Source: an uncultured Clostridia bacterium
Lineage (GTDB): Bacteria; Bacillota; Clostridia; Christensenellales; Borkfalkiaceae
DNA length: 15,244 nucleotides
Assembly (NCBI GenBank): GCA_900548845.1
Contig: URMI01000004.1
Coordinates: 1 to 15,244, forward strand
Direction: 5' to 3'
The position numbers and the translations under genes were made by a program. Shown in pieces: positions 1 through 7,041 of this stretch; position 1 is the stretch's first letter, and every line of letters starts with the position of its first letter. The notes under the pieces are model-generated. The model saw nothing but the letters and a program-made list of their open reading frames with translations, made no database searches and was not told the origin of the DNA.

Positions 1-42
1 ATGAGGCCGTCGCGGCGTTCCAGGAGCGCCGTCACCTGCTCT
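1..42. repeat. Inverted copy of purL bases 792-833 at the window edge
   Basis: Bases 1-42 are an exact reverse complement of bases 792-833; the match breaks at base 43 against 791. The partner lies just upstream of the catalytic-cysteine codon of purL. A copy of purL coding DNA fused in inverse orientation to a different part of purL has no plausible biological role and reads as a fold-back join at a contig end. Confidence 0.9.
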
Positions 43-1329
43 CCCGAATTCAAGGCGGCGGGACATAAGGCGGTGCTTCTCGTGCCCGAGTACGAGAACG
101 GGCTGCCCGTGCCTTCCTCGCTCCTCAAAAATTTCGCGCTCGTCACAAAGCTGCTCCGTTCGGGCAAGGCGGTCTCCTGCTATACGCCCGGCTTCGGCGG
201 CGTCGCGGAAGCAGTGCTCAAAATGGCGCTCGGCAACCGCATCGGCTTCCGCTTCGAAAAGACCGACCTCAAAACGCTCTTTGGCTATCACTATGGCGCC
301 TTCCTTCTGGAACTGAAAGAGGACGAGAAGATCGGCATCCTCCTCGGCGAGACGGTAAAAGAGGAGTGCATCTCGATGGGAGAGGAGTCGCTCTCCCTGG
401 AAGAACTGCAGGAAATTTACGAAAACAAGCTCGAATCGGTGTATCCCTGCAACATCAAAACGGAGGGAACGGCAAAGACGTTCACCTGTCAGGAGCGGAG
501 CAGCCTCGCGCCCGCGGTGAAGACGGCAAGCCCCAAAGTGCTCATCCCCGTCTTCCCCGGCACCAACTGCGAGTACGATACCGCCAAGGCGTTTGCGGAC
601 GCAGGGGCAAAGCCCGAGATCTTCGTCATCCGCAACAACACGGCAGAGGAAGTCGCGCGCTCCGTCGAAGCGTTCGCTTCCCGCATCAAGGAAGCCAATA
701 TCGTCTTTATCCCGGGCGGCTTCTCGGGCGGCGACGAGCCGGACGGTTCGGGCAAGTTCATCACCGCCTTCTTCCGCAACGAGGAAGTGAAAGAGCAGGT
801 GACGGCGCTCCTGGAACGCCGCGACGGCCTCATGGGCGGCATCTGCAACGGCTTCCAGGCGCTCATCAAGCTCGGGCTCGTGCCCTTCGGCAAGATCGTC
901 GAAACGGACGAGACCTGCCCCACGCTCACCTATAACGACATCGGCCGCCATCAGTCGCGCATCGTGCGCGTCAGGGTCGCTTCCGCAAAGTCGCCCTGGC
1001 TTTCGGGCGTCAGGGCGGGGGATGTGTTCAGCGTGCCCATCTCGCACGGCGAGGGCAAGTTCGTCGCGAGCGATGCGCTCATCCAAAAGCTTGCCGAAAA
1101 CGGGCAGATCATGACGCAGTACGTCGACCTTGCGGACGCGCCCACGATGGACATCCGCTTCAACCCCAACGGCAGCGCCGAGGCGATCGAGGGCATCCTC
1201 TCGCCCGACGGCAGGGTGTTCGGCAAGATGGGCCATTCCGAGCGCAAGGGCTTCGGGCTCTATCGGAACGTTGCGGGCGAGTACGACATGAAGCTCTTCG
1301 AGAGCGCCGTGAAGTACTTCAAAGGATAA
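1..1329 (+). CDS. purL: Phosphoribosylformylglycinamidine synthase, C-terminal part (partial)
   Basis: This enzyme makes FGAM from FGAR, glutamine and ATP in the cytoplasmic de novo purine pathway. Only the last ~430 residues are present, against roughly 1,200-1,300 in single-chain PurL, so the ATP-binding/synthetase half is missing. What remains is the end of the second AIR-synthase-like domain (about 15-150) and a class I glutamine amidotransferase domain (about 178-442). Visible motifs are [10 protein letters not shown] (185-194), the nucleophile in GGICNGFQ (Cys282), an ISHGEGKF segment, and the terminal His412-Ser-Glu414 pair that completes the triad. Codons 1-14 are not PurL: they come from a 42-base inverted copy of bases 792-833. 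Genuine sequence resumes near SPEFKAAG (codons 14-21). The ATG at position 1 is therefore not a true start. fhs follows within 20 bases, suggesting a shared transcript for purine and one-carbon metabolism. Identity is very secure; the 5' end is not. Confidence 0.95.
   Translation: MRPSRRSRSAVTCSPEFKAAGHKAVLLVPEYENGLPVPSSLLKNFALVTKLLRSGKAVSCYTPGFGGVAEAVLKMALGNRIGFRFEKTDLKTLFGYHYGAFLLELKEDEKIGILLGETVKEECISMGEESLSLEELQEIYENKLESVYPCNIKTEGTAKTFTCQERSSLAPAVKTASPKVLIPVFPGTNCEYDTAKAFADAGAKPEIFVIRNNTAEEVARSVEAFASRIKEANIVFIPGGFSGGDEPDGSGKFITAFFRNEEVKEQVTALLERRDGLMGGICNGFQALIKLGLVPFGKIVETDETCPTLTYNDIGRHQSRIVRVRVASAKSPWLSGVRAGDVFSVPISHGEGKFVASDALIQKLAENGQIMTQYVDLADAPTMDIRFNPNGSAEAIEGILSPDGRVFGKMGHSERKGFGLYRNVAGEYDMKLFESAVKYFKG
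792..833. repeat. Internal partner of the 42-base inverted repeat
   Basis: This is the native copy. It is in frame and encodes ordinary PurL amidotransferase-domain residues directly before the GGICNGFQ nucleophile elbow. Its inverse copy occupies bases 1-42. Confidence 0.9.
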
Positions 1330-1337
1330 AATTTCGG

Positions 1338-1344
1338 GTGAGGG
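1338..1344 (+). promoter_or_regulatory. Shine-Dalgarno site deciding the fhs start
   Basis: A GTGAGGG run ends five bases before the ATG at 1350. The GTG at 1338 is in frame and could be read as a start four codons earlier, but it lies inside this site and has only a distant AAGGA upstream. ATG 1350 is therefore preferred. Confidence 0.65.
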
Positions 1345-1349
1345 ATGAA

Positions 1350-3014
1350 ATGAAGACGGATATCGAGATCGCGCAGGAAGCGAAGTTAGAGCATATTTCC
1401 AAGATCGCGGCGCGCGCGGGGCTTCGGGAAGAGGACATCGAGTATTACGGCAAGTATAAGGCGAAGATCGATCTTTCGGTGATGAAGAGGGAAAAAGAGG
1501 ACGGCAAGCTCGTCCTCGTCACCGCCATCACGCCCACGCCCGCGGGCGAAGGCAAGACGACGACCACCATCGGGTTGGCTGACGGCATGAAGCGGCTTCA
1601 AAAAAACGTCGTCGTGGCGCTGCGCGAGCCTTCCCTGGGGCCCGTGTTCGGCATCAAGGGCGGCGCGGCGGGCGGCGGATATGCCCAGGTCGTCCCGATG
1701 GAGGACATCAACCTGCACTTCACGGGCGATTTCCACGCCATCGGCGCGGCGAACAACCTTCTGTGCGCCATGCTGGATAACCACATCTTCCAGGGCAACG
1801 CGCTTAATATCGACCCCGAGAAGATCGTTTTGCGCCGCTGCGTGGATATGAACGACCGCCAGCTTCGCAACATCGAAGACGGCCTCGGCGGCGGCAAGAA
1901 CGGCGTCCCCCGCAAGGACGGGTTCGATATCACCGTCGCAAGCGAAGTGATGGCCATTTTGTGCCTTGCCTCTTCGCTGACCGACTTGAAAGCGCGGCTT
2001 TCGCGCATCGTCGTGGGCTATACCTATGAGGGCGCTCCCGTGACGGCGGGCGATCTCAAGGCGGCGGGCGCCATGACGGCGCTTCTGAAGGATGCCTTGA
2101 AGCCCAATCTCGTGCAGACGCTCGAAGGCACGCCCGCGCTCGTCCACGGCGGGCCGTTCGCCAACATCGCCCACGGCTGCAACTCGGTCATCGCCACGAA
2201 GACGGCGTTGAAGCTTGCCGATTACGTCATCACCGAGGCGGGCTTCGGAGCCGACCTCGGCGCGGAAAAGTTCCTCGATATCAAGTGCCGCGCGGCAGGG
2301 CTCAGACCTTCCGCAGTCGTCATCGTCGCCACGGTGCGCGCCCTCAAGATGCACGGCGGGCTTTTAAAAGAGGAGCTCAAAGAGGAAAATCTGCAGGCGC
2401 TCGAACAGGGGCTCCCCAACCTTCTGCGCCATGTGAGCAACATCAGGAATGTGTACGGCCTGCCCGCGGTCGTCGCCGTCAACCGTTTCCCCACCGATAC
2501 GGACGCGGAGATCGCGCTCGTCATCCGAAAATGCAGGGAGCTCGGCGTCAACACCGTCCTCTCCGACGTGTGGGCGAAGGGCGGCGAAGGGGGCGAAGAG
2601 CTCGCCCGCGAAGTCGTCCGCCTGTGCGAAGAGGAGAACGCCTTCCGCTTCTGCTACGACGAGAAGGCGCCCGTCAAGGAAAAGATCGAGCGTATCGTCA
2701 CGCGCATCTACGGCGGCAAGGACGTTGCATACACGCCCGAGGCGGAAGAGGAGATCGCGCGGCTTTCGGCGCTCGGCTTCGGTCAGCTCCCCGTCTGCAT
2801 GGCGAAGACGCAGTATTCCTTCTCGGACGACGCGAAAAAGCTCGGTGCGCCCGAAGGCTTCACCGTCACCGTGCGCACCGTTAAGGTGTCGGCGGGCGCG
2901 GGGTTCCTCGTCGTGCTCACGGGCAATATCTTAACGATGCCCGGGCTCCCCAAAGTTCCCGCGGCGGAAAACATCGACGTCACCGAAGACGGCAGGATCG
3001 TCGGCCTCTTTTAA
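1350..3014 (+). CDS. fhs: Formate--tetrahydrofolate ligase
   Basis: This enzyme makes 10-formyltetrahydrofolate from formate, ATP and THF. It feeds purine ring carbons and, in acetogens, the methyl branch of the Wood-Ljungdahl pathway. At 554 residues it is full length (family about 555). The ATP-binding loop [10 protein letters not shown] spans 61-70. [19 protein letters not shown], the [13 protein letters not shown] block, [31 protein letters not shown] and the TMPGLPK segment near the C-terminus are all present and match my memory of the Moorella enzyme closely. It follows purL directly and is followed by mutY three bases after its stop codon. It cannot be told from this window whether the role is assimilatory (purines) or acetogenic; no other Wood-Ljungdahl gene is visible here. 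A GTG start at 1338 is the alternative. Confidence 0.97.
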   Translation: MKTDIEIAQEAKLEHISKIAARAGLREEDIEYYGKYKAKIDLSVMKREKEDGKLVLVTAITPTPAGEGKTTTTIGLADGMKRLQKNVVVALREPSLGPVFGIKGGAAGGGYAQVVPMEDINLHFTGDFHAIGAANNLLCAMLDNHIFQGNALNIDPEKIVLRRCVDMNDRQLRNIEDGLGGGKNGVPRKDGFDITVASEVMAILCLASSLTDLKARLSRIVVGYTYEGAPVTAGDLKAAGAMTALLKDALKPNLVQTLEGTPALVHGGPFANIAHGCNSVIATKTALKLADYVITEAGFGADLGAEKFLDIKCRAAGLRPSAVVIVATVRALKMHGGLLKEELKEENLQALEQGLPNLLRHVSNIRNVYGLPAVVAVNRFPTDTDAEIALVIRKCRELGVNTVLSDVWAKGGEGGEELAREVVRLCEEENAFRFCYDEKAPVKEKIERIVTRIYGGKDVAYTPEAEEEIARLSALGFGQLPVCMAKTQYSFSDDAKKLGAPEGFTVTVRTVKVSAGAGFLVVLTGNILTMPGLPKVPAAENIDVTEDGRIVGLF

Positions 3015-3017
3015 GGA

Positions 3018-4013
3018 ATGGAACAATTATCTCTCTTACAGCGCGCGGTGCCTCTCCTTCTGGAGTGGTACCGCGTTTGCAAACGCACGCTTCCCTGGCG
3101 GGGCACGCACGATCCTTATCGGGTGTGGGTCTCCGAGATCATGCTCCAACAGACGCGCGTCGAGGCGGTCAAAGATTATTACGTCCGTTTTTTGCAGCGC
3201 TTTCCGACGGCGGAGGCGCTCGCCGCGGCGGATGAGGAGGAAGTGCTCAAAGCGTGGGAAGGGCTCGGTTACTATTCGCGCGCCCGCAATCTCCATAAAG
3301 CTGCAAAGCTCATCGCGGAAGGGGGCTTCCCCCAAGATTTTGCGGGCGTGAGGGCGCTTCCCGGCGTCGGCGACTATACGGCGGGGGCGATTCTCTCCAT
3401 CGCCTACGATATGCCCTGCCCCGCGGTGGACGGCAACGTCCTGCGCGTCCTCACCCGCTTGCTCGCCGACGAGACTAACATCGATTCTGCGGGCGCGAAG
3501 GAGAAATTTTCGGCGCTTCTGAAGGAAGTCTACCCGAAAGAGGCGGGGGAGTTCTGCCAGGCGCTCATGGAGCTCGGGGCGCTCGTCTGCCTGCCGAACG
3601 GCGAGCCGCAGTGCCTGCTCTGCCCGTGGCGGGAGCTCTGCCTTGCCCGCCTTCATGGAGAATGGGAGCGCTATCCCGTCCGCGCGCCCAAGCGTGCGCG
3701 CAAAAAGGAGGAGCACACCGTGCTCATATTGCGCTATGAAGGGGAATACGCCCTCGAAAAACGGAAAAAAGGCGGGCTCTTAGCGGGGCTCTGGCAGTTC
3801 CCCTTTGCAGAGGATGCGCCCGAAGCATACGGAAAAGTGCTCAAAACCAAGCAGGCAGTGCACATTTTTACGCACGTCGAGTGGCACATGACGGGCTGCC
3901 TTGTCGAAGCGAAGGAACGTTTTCCTCGATATACTTGGAAGAGCGCCGCCGAGATCGGCGAAAAATACGCCCTTCCTTCCGCCTTCAAAGCCTTCCGTGG
4001 CTGGCTCAAATAA
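3018..4013 (+). CDS. mutY: A/G-specific adenine DNA glycosylase MutY
   Basis: MutY removes adenine mispaired with 8-oxoguanine in base excision repair. The 331-residue protein has the helix-hairpin-helix glycosylase domain with LPWRGTHDPYRVWVSEIMLQ (25-44). Catalytic Glu40 lies in SEIMLQQT, Tyr120 in GVGDYTAG, and catalytic Asp138 in VDGNVLRV. The [4Fe-4S] ligands are Cys191, Cys199, Cys202 and Cys208, spaced C-x7-C-x2-C-x5-C, one residue more in the first gap than in E. coli. The C-terminal NUDIX-like 8-oxoG recognition domain is present, with FTHVEWHM (284-291) where many homologues have FSH. The only ribosome-site-like sequence, AAGGA, abuts the ATG, and the gene starts three bases after the fhs stop, so translation is probably coupled to fhs. 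No clear terminator follows it. Confidence 0.96.
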   Translation: MEQLSLLQRAVPLLLEWYRVCKRTLPWRGTHDPYRVWVSEIMLQQTRVEAVKDYYVRFLQRFPTAEALAAADEEEVLKAWEGLGYYSRARNLHKAAKLIAEGGFPQDFAGVRALPGVGDYTAGAILSIAYDMPCPAVDGNVLRVLTRLLADETNIDSAGAKEKFSALLKEVYPKEAGEFCQALMELGALVCLPNGEPQCLLCPWRELCLARLHGEWERYPVRAPKRARKKEEHTVLILRYEGEYALEKRKKGGLLAGLWQFPFAEDAPEAYGKVLKTKQAVHIFTHVEWHMTGCLVEAKERFPRYTWKSAAEIGEKYALPSAFKAFRGWLK

Positions 4014-4052
4014 GATTTTGCGTGCAACAAACGGCAAAAATTGTCCAATCAC

Positions 4053-4081
4053 TTGACAGTTCTCCCCGAAGGGCGTACAAT
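4053..4081 (+). promoter_or_regulatory. Sigma-A-type promoter for degV
   Basis: A perfect -35 box TTGACA (4053-4058) and -10 box TACAAT (4076-4081) are separated by exactly 17 bases. Transcription should start near 4088, giving a leader of about 40 bases before ATG 4129. It lies in the 115-base gap between mutY and degV, so degV has its own transcript. Confidence 0.85.
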
Positions 4082-4128
4082 GAATGCAGGAACTTGTGTT
4101 CCAATCTGCATTACGGGAAGAGAATAAC

Positions 4129-5010
4129 ATGAGTGTATTGATCTTTGATTCCAACGGCGAGCTGTGGCATACGCGCGCCGAAGAGCTGGGGCTCGACTAC
4201 ATCTCCATGCCCTACTATGTGGGCGGGGAAGAATACTTTTACGACTTAGGCAAAGCGACCGACTTCAAGGGCTTCTATGAAAAGGTGCGTTCGGGCGAGA
4301 TCCCCAAGACGCAGGCGCTCAACCCCGAGGACTACAAGCGCATCTTAACGCCTTATTTCGAGCGCGGGGAGGATGTTCTCTATGTCTCCTTCTCGCACGC
4401 GATGAGCGGCACCTTCCAGTCGTTGGAGCTCGCCCTCCGCGAACTGAAAGAGCAGTTCCCCGACCGCAAGTGTACGGTGTTCAACACCAACAGCATTTCG
4501 CTGGGCGCGGGCATCCAGGCGGAGCAGGCGGCGCTTCTGAAGCAGAAGGGCGCTTCCGACGAGGAGATCTTGAATTTCCTCAAGGAGTACACCGATCACG
4601 TCGCCGTCTATTTCGTGGTGGACGATCTCATGCACTTGAAGCGCGGCGGCAGATGCTCAGGAGTAGCGGCGGTCGCCGGCACGCTCCTGGGGCTCAAGCC
4701 CATGCTCACCTTCAACGAGACGGGCGGGCTCTCCGTCATCGGCAAGCTCAACGGCAGGAAGAAGGCCATCTCCACGCTTGCGAACAAGGTCATCGAGGAG
4801 CTCTCGGACGAGGACAAGCCCGTCTACATCGTGGACGCGGACTGCAAGGAGGACGGCGACAAGCTGCGCGATCTCGTCCTCGAAAAGCGGCCGAACGCTA
4901 AGATCGTCCGTCAGATCGTCGGCCCCGTCATCGGCGCGCACTGCGGCCCCGGGACGCTCGGCGTCATCTTCACGGCGGAAAAACGCCCCATCCCCCTCAA
5001 CAAGGACTGA
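4129..5010 (+). CDS. DegV family fatty-acid-binding protein
   Basis: DegV/FakB-type proteins bind a fatty acid and, in characterised Firmicutes, present it to the kinase FakA for phosphorylation and use in phospholipids. The 293-residue protein has the family features: a short N-terminal strand ending in FDSNGE, the SFSHAMSGTFQS block (Ser93-Gly94-Thr95, expected at the ligand carboxylate), VDDLMHLKRGGRCS (164-177) and LLGLKPMLTF. Length is typical. ATG 4129 is chosen because GGGAAGAG lies six bases upstream. The in-frame ATG at 4084 would sit within or before the predicted transcript start. No fakA-like kinase is visible in the window, so the partner, if any, is elsewhere. The specific ligand and physiological role are not deducible. 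The gene is monocistronic by its own promoter and a possible terminator hairpin. Confidence 0.9.
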   Translation: MSVLIFDSNGELWHTRAEELGLDYISMPYYVGGEEYFYDLGKATDFKGFYEKVRSGEIPKTQALNPEDYKRILTPYFERGEDVLYVSFSHAMSGTFQSLELALRELKEQFPDRKCTVFNTNSISLGAGIQAEQAALLKQKGASDEEILNFLKEYTDHVAVYFVVDDLMHLKRGGRCSGVAAVAGTLLGLKPMLTFNETGGLSVIGKLNGRKKAISTLANKVIEELSDEDKPVYIVDADCKEDGDKLRDLVLEKRPNAKIVRQIVGPVIGAHCGPGTLGVIFTAEKRPIPLNKD

Positions 5011-5025
5011 ACGGCATAAACAACG

Positions 5026-5058
5026 CGCCCGCGGTTGACTTTCCCGCGGGCGTTTGTT
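5026..5058 (+). terminator. GC-rich hairpin after degV, possible intrinsic terminator
   Basis: CGCCCGCGG (5026-5034) pairs perfectly with CCGCGGGCG (5044-5052) around a nine-base loop, and is followed by the modestly T-rich TTTGTT. It begins 15 bases after the degV stop codon. The loop contains the -35 box of the downstream tmk promoter, so it may instead, or also, be a regulatory hairpin or operator. The short U-tract lowers certainty. Confidence 0.55.
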
Positions 5059-5063
5059 ATAAT
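5035..5063 (+). promoter_or_regulatory. Sigma-A-type promoter for tmk
   Basis: A -35 box TTGACT (5035-5040) and consensus -10 box TATAAT (5058-5063) are separated by 17 bases. The usual start point, about seven bases downstream, falls on the A of the tmk ATG at 5070, which predicts a leaderless mRNA. Confidence 0.85.
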
Positions 5064-5069
5064 GGGCAT

Positions 5070-5708
5070 ATGAACAGCGAGAGAGGAAAATTCATCGTCT
5101 TCGAAGGCGCAGACGGCAGCGGCAAGAGCACGCAGCTCAAACAGCTCGGGAAGTTTCTGAAAGAGCGGGGCATCCCCGTCTATACGACGCGCGAACCCAC
5201 CGATTCGCCCTTCGGCGCGATGCTGCGCTCTTGCCTTACGGGCAGGATCGAGACCAACGAACACACCGTAGCGGCGCTCTTTGCGGCAGACCGCCTCGAT
5301 CACATCTTCAATTCCGTCAACGGCATCTTAAAGCAGCTCGAAGAGGGCGTCACCGTGCTCTGCGACAGGTTTTATCTTTCGTCGCTCGCCTACAACGGCG
5401 GCATGGTCGCGCCCGAGTGGGTGTATGCGCTCAACGAGCCTGCGATGCGCGCCGTGCGGCCCGATCTTACCATCTTCCTCGACCTTTCGACGGAGGAGAG
5501 CTTCCGCCGCGTTTCCCGCCGCGGGGAGACGGAGCGTTACGAAACGCTCGAACGCCAGCGCCTCATCCGCGAACGCTATCTGAAACTGTTCGAGGAATTC
5601 GGGGAGAGCGACCATATCGCCGTCATCGAGAGCGATGAGGATAAAGACGTGACGCAGGCAAACATCCGCGCCGCCGCCTTGAAACTCTTCGAAGGAGGCA
5701 ATGCATGA
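5070..5708 (+). CDS. tmk: Thymidylate kinase
   Basis: dTMP kinase phosphorylates dTMP to dTDP with ATP for DNA synthesis. The 212-residue protein has the P-loop GADGSGKST (13-21), the TREPTD motif (40-45) in place of the commoner REPGGT, FAADR (71-75), and the CDRFYLSSLAYNG block with Asp99-Arg100. An Arg-rich LID-like segment follows at about 143-170 (RRVSRRGETERY). Length is typical. No Shine-Dalgarno sequence precedes ATG 5070 and there is no nearby in-frame alternative. The predicted transcription start coincides with the ATG. The stop codon overlaps the rimM start (ATGA), so tmk heads a translationally coupled operon. A related nucleoside monophosphate kinase is the only alternative, and is less likely. 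Confidence 0.92.
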   Translation: MNSERGKFIVFEGADGSGKSTQLKQLGKFLKERGIPVYTTREPTDSPFGAMLRSCLTGRIETNEHTVAALFAADRLDHIFNSVNGILKQLEEGVTVLCDRFYLSSLAYNGGMVAPEWVYALNEPAMRAVRPDLTIFLDLSTEESFRRVSRRGETERYETLERQRLIRERYLKLFEEFGESDHIAVIESDEDKDVTQANIRAAALKLFEGGNA

Positions 5709-6205
5709 GGGAAAATCTCATCGTCGGCACCATCTTAAAACCGCAGGGCATCCGCGGCGAGCTCAAGGTCAAGCCCTATACCGATTCCCCCGAAGATTTC
5801 AAGGAGTTTAAGAATTTGTATCTGGACGGCGAGAAGCGGCGCGTCCTTTCGGTGCGCGTGGGGGACGGCATGGTCTTTCTGGGGCTTTCGGGCGTGCCCG
5901 ACCGCAACGCGGCAGAGCTTCTTCGCGGGAAAAATCTGGAGCTCGACCGCGACGAAGCCCCCGAACCCGAAGAGGGGAGATACTACATCGTCGATCTTTT
6001 GGGGCTTGCCGTCGTCACCGAAGAGGGGGAGAAACTTGGAACGCTCACCGACATCCGCCAGGCCGCGAGCGACATCTACACCATCCAAAAGGACGGCAAA
6101 GACATCCTCTTCCCCGCCGTTTCGGGCGTCGTGAAGGAAGTCGACCTCGAGGGCGGTCGTATCATTGTCGATAAAAAACGCTTTTTCGAAGTCGCCGTCC
6201 TTTGA
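5705..6205 (+). CDS. rimM: Ribosome maturation factor RimM
   Basis: RimM binds S19 and assists assembly of the 30S head and processing of 16S rRNA. The 166-residue protein shows the N-terminal beta-barrel signature GTILKPQGIRGELKVKPYTD (about 8-27). The C-terminal PRC-barrel begins at GRYYIVDLLGLAV, with KLGTLTDIRQ, the ILFPAV segment and VKEVDLEGGRIIVD. A strong AAGGAGG site lies six bases upstream of the ATG, which overlaps the tmk stop by four bases. The last codons and the TGA lie inside the left arm of a palindromic element (from 6199), so the natural C-terminus may have been altered by its insertion, though the length is normal. trmD, its usual partner, follows after 167 bases. Confidence 0.95.
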   Translation: MRENLIVGTILKPQGIRGELKVKPYTDSPEDFKEFKNLYLDGEKRRVLSVRVGDGMVFLGLSGVPDRNAAELLRGKNLELDRDEAPEPEEGRYYIVDLLGLAVVTEEGEKLGTLTDIRQAASDIYTIQKDGKDILFPAVSGVVKEVDLEGGRIIVDKKRFFEVAVL

Positions 6206-6325
6206 AAAGGATATGCGGCGCAATACTTTGTCGCCCTTACGCACGGCTGCGGTCACTTACTTCTAAGTAAGCTCCCTTGCCGTTTGCGCGGGCTCCTCGT
6301 CTTGCTTGCATCTCCTTTTCAAAGG
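6199..6325. repeat. Nested palindromic intergenic element between rimM and trmD
   Basis: The outer arms 6199-6216 and 6308-6325 are inverted repeats of 18 bases with one mismatch. The outermost 13 (CCTTTGAAAAGGA / TCCTTTTCAAAGG) are perfect. Inside are a small hairpin GGCGCAA/TTGTCGCC (6217-6235, one bulge) and a larger stem CGCACGGC/GCCGTTTGCG (6240-6288, two-base bulge). The larger stem is capped by the perfect CTTACTT/AAGTAAG hairpin (6256-6271). GCGCAA (6218-6223) can alternatively pair with TTGCGC (6284-6289). No protein is plausible across it. The right arm is followed by TTCGTTTTT, so it may terminate or attenuate transcription. The layout suggests a dispersed palindromic repeat or MITE-like element, but only one copy lies in this window. 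The remaining gap, 6326-6372, shows nothing firm. Confidence 0.75.
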
Positions 6326-6372
6326 TTCGTTTTTCCCAAGGAAGGCGCAATATCTCATCATAATCCATCATC

Positions 6373-7038
6373 ATGAAGATCACCATTTTAACGCTTTTTC
6401 CCGAAATGTTCACGGCGCTCTCCCAAAGCATCCTGGGAAGGGCGCTAAAGAGCGGCAAATTCTCCGTTGACATCGTTGACATCCGTGACTACACCGAAGA
6501 CAAGCACTTAAAGTGCGACGACTATCCCTTCGGCGGCGGTGCGGGGATGGTGATGATGGCGCAGCCCATCGGAAGCGCCATCGAAGCCGTCGACCCCGAC
6601 CATAAGGCGCGCCGCATCTATCTCTCGCCCAAGGGCAAGACCTTCCGTCAGGAGAAGGTCTTCGAGCTCGTCGAAGAGGAACATCTCGTCCTTCTCTGCG
6701 GCCACTACGAGGGCGTCGATCAGCGCGCCATCGACCTCTTCATCGACGAGGAGATCAGCATCGGCGATTATGTTTTAACGGGCGGGGAGCTCCCTGCCAT
6801 GGTCGTCGTGGACTGCGTCGCCCGCTATGTGGAGGGCGTGCTCTCGCCCGAATCGCTGGTGCAGGAGAGCTTTTCGGAAAACCTCCTCGAATATCCCCAA
6901 TATACCCGCCCCGTCGAGTACCGCGGCCTCACCGTGCCCGAAGTGCTTCGAAGCGGCAATCACGCCGAGATCGACAAATGGCGGCGTGCGCAGGCGGAGG
7001 CGGTCACCCGCAAGATGCGCCCCGACCTTCTGAAATAA
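6373..7038 (+). CDS. trmD: tRNA (guanine37-N1)-methyltransferase TrmD
   Basis: TrmD methylates G37 of tRNAs reading CNN codons, using S-adenosylmethionine, and so prevents frameshifting. The 221-residue protein begins with MKITILTLFPEMF. It contains DYPFGGGAGMVM, the trefoil-knot SAM loops LLCGHYEGVDQR and ISIGDYVLTGGELPAM, and the C-terminal EYPQYTRP and SGNHAEIDKWR motifs. It is slightly short because the C-terminus stops soon after MRPDLLK. At the position of the catalytic Asp169 of the H. influenzae enzyme (in EDSF) this protein appears to have Glu (QESF). I believe Glu also occurs in some clostridial TrmDs, so this need not mean loss of function. No Shine-Dalgarno sequence is evident before ATG 6373; AAGGAAGG lies 27 bases away. 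It is separated from rimM by the palindromic element and followed three bases later by rbgA. Confidence 0.96.
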   Translation: MKITILTLFPEMFTALSQSILGRALKSGKFSVDIVDIRDYTEDKHLKCDDYPFGGGAGMVMMAQPIGSAIEAVDPDHKARRIYLSPKGKTFRQEKVFELVEEEHLVLLCGHYEGVDQRAIDLFIDEEISIGDYVLTGGELPAMVVVDCVARYVEGVLSPESLVQESFSENLLEYPQYTRPVEYRGLTVPEVLRSGNHAEIDKWRRAQAEAVTRKMRPDLLK

Positions 7039-7041
7039 CGT

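Noticed and set aside
1386..2354. 322-codon open frame on the minus strand opposite fhs
   Set aside because: fhs is a fully conserved gene in the plus frame. The antisense protein is low-complexity, rich in Arg, Ala, Asp and His, with no motif: a by-product of high-G+C codon use.
4084..4128. Upstream ATG at 4084 as the degV start
   Set aside because: It lies at or before the predicted transcription start, lacks a ribosome site, and adds 15 residues not typical of DegV; ATG 4129 has GGGAAGAG at good spacing.
6359..6372. CATAAT at 6359-6364 as a -10 box for trmD
   Set aside because: No -35-like hexamer lies 16-18 bases upstream (the region reads CCCAAGGA) and there is no extended -10 TG, so I do not call a promoter.
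6237..6482. 81-codon minus-strand frame across the palindromic element and the trmD start
   Set aside because: It is antisense to conserved trmD residues and to structured repeat DNA, with no ribosome site recognised. It may be annotated elsewhere as a hypothetical protein because the repeat can recur.
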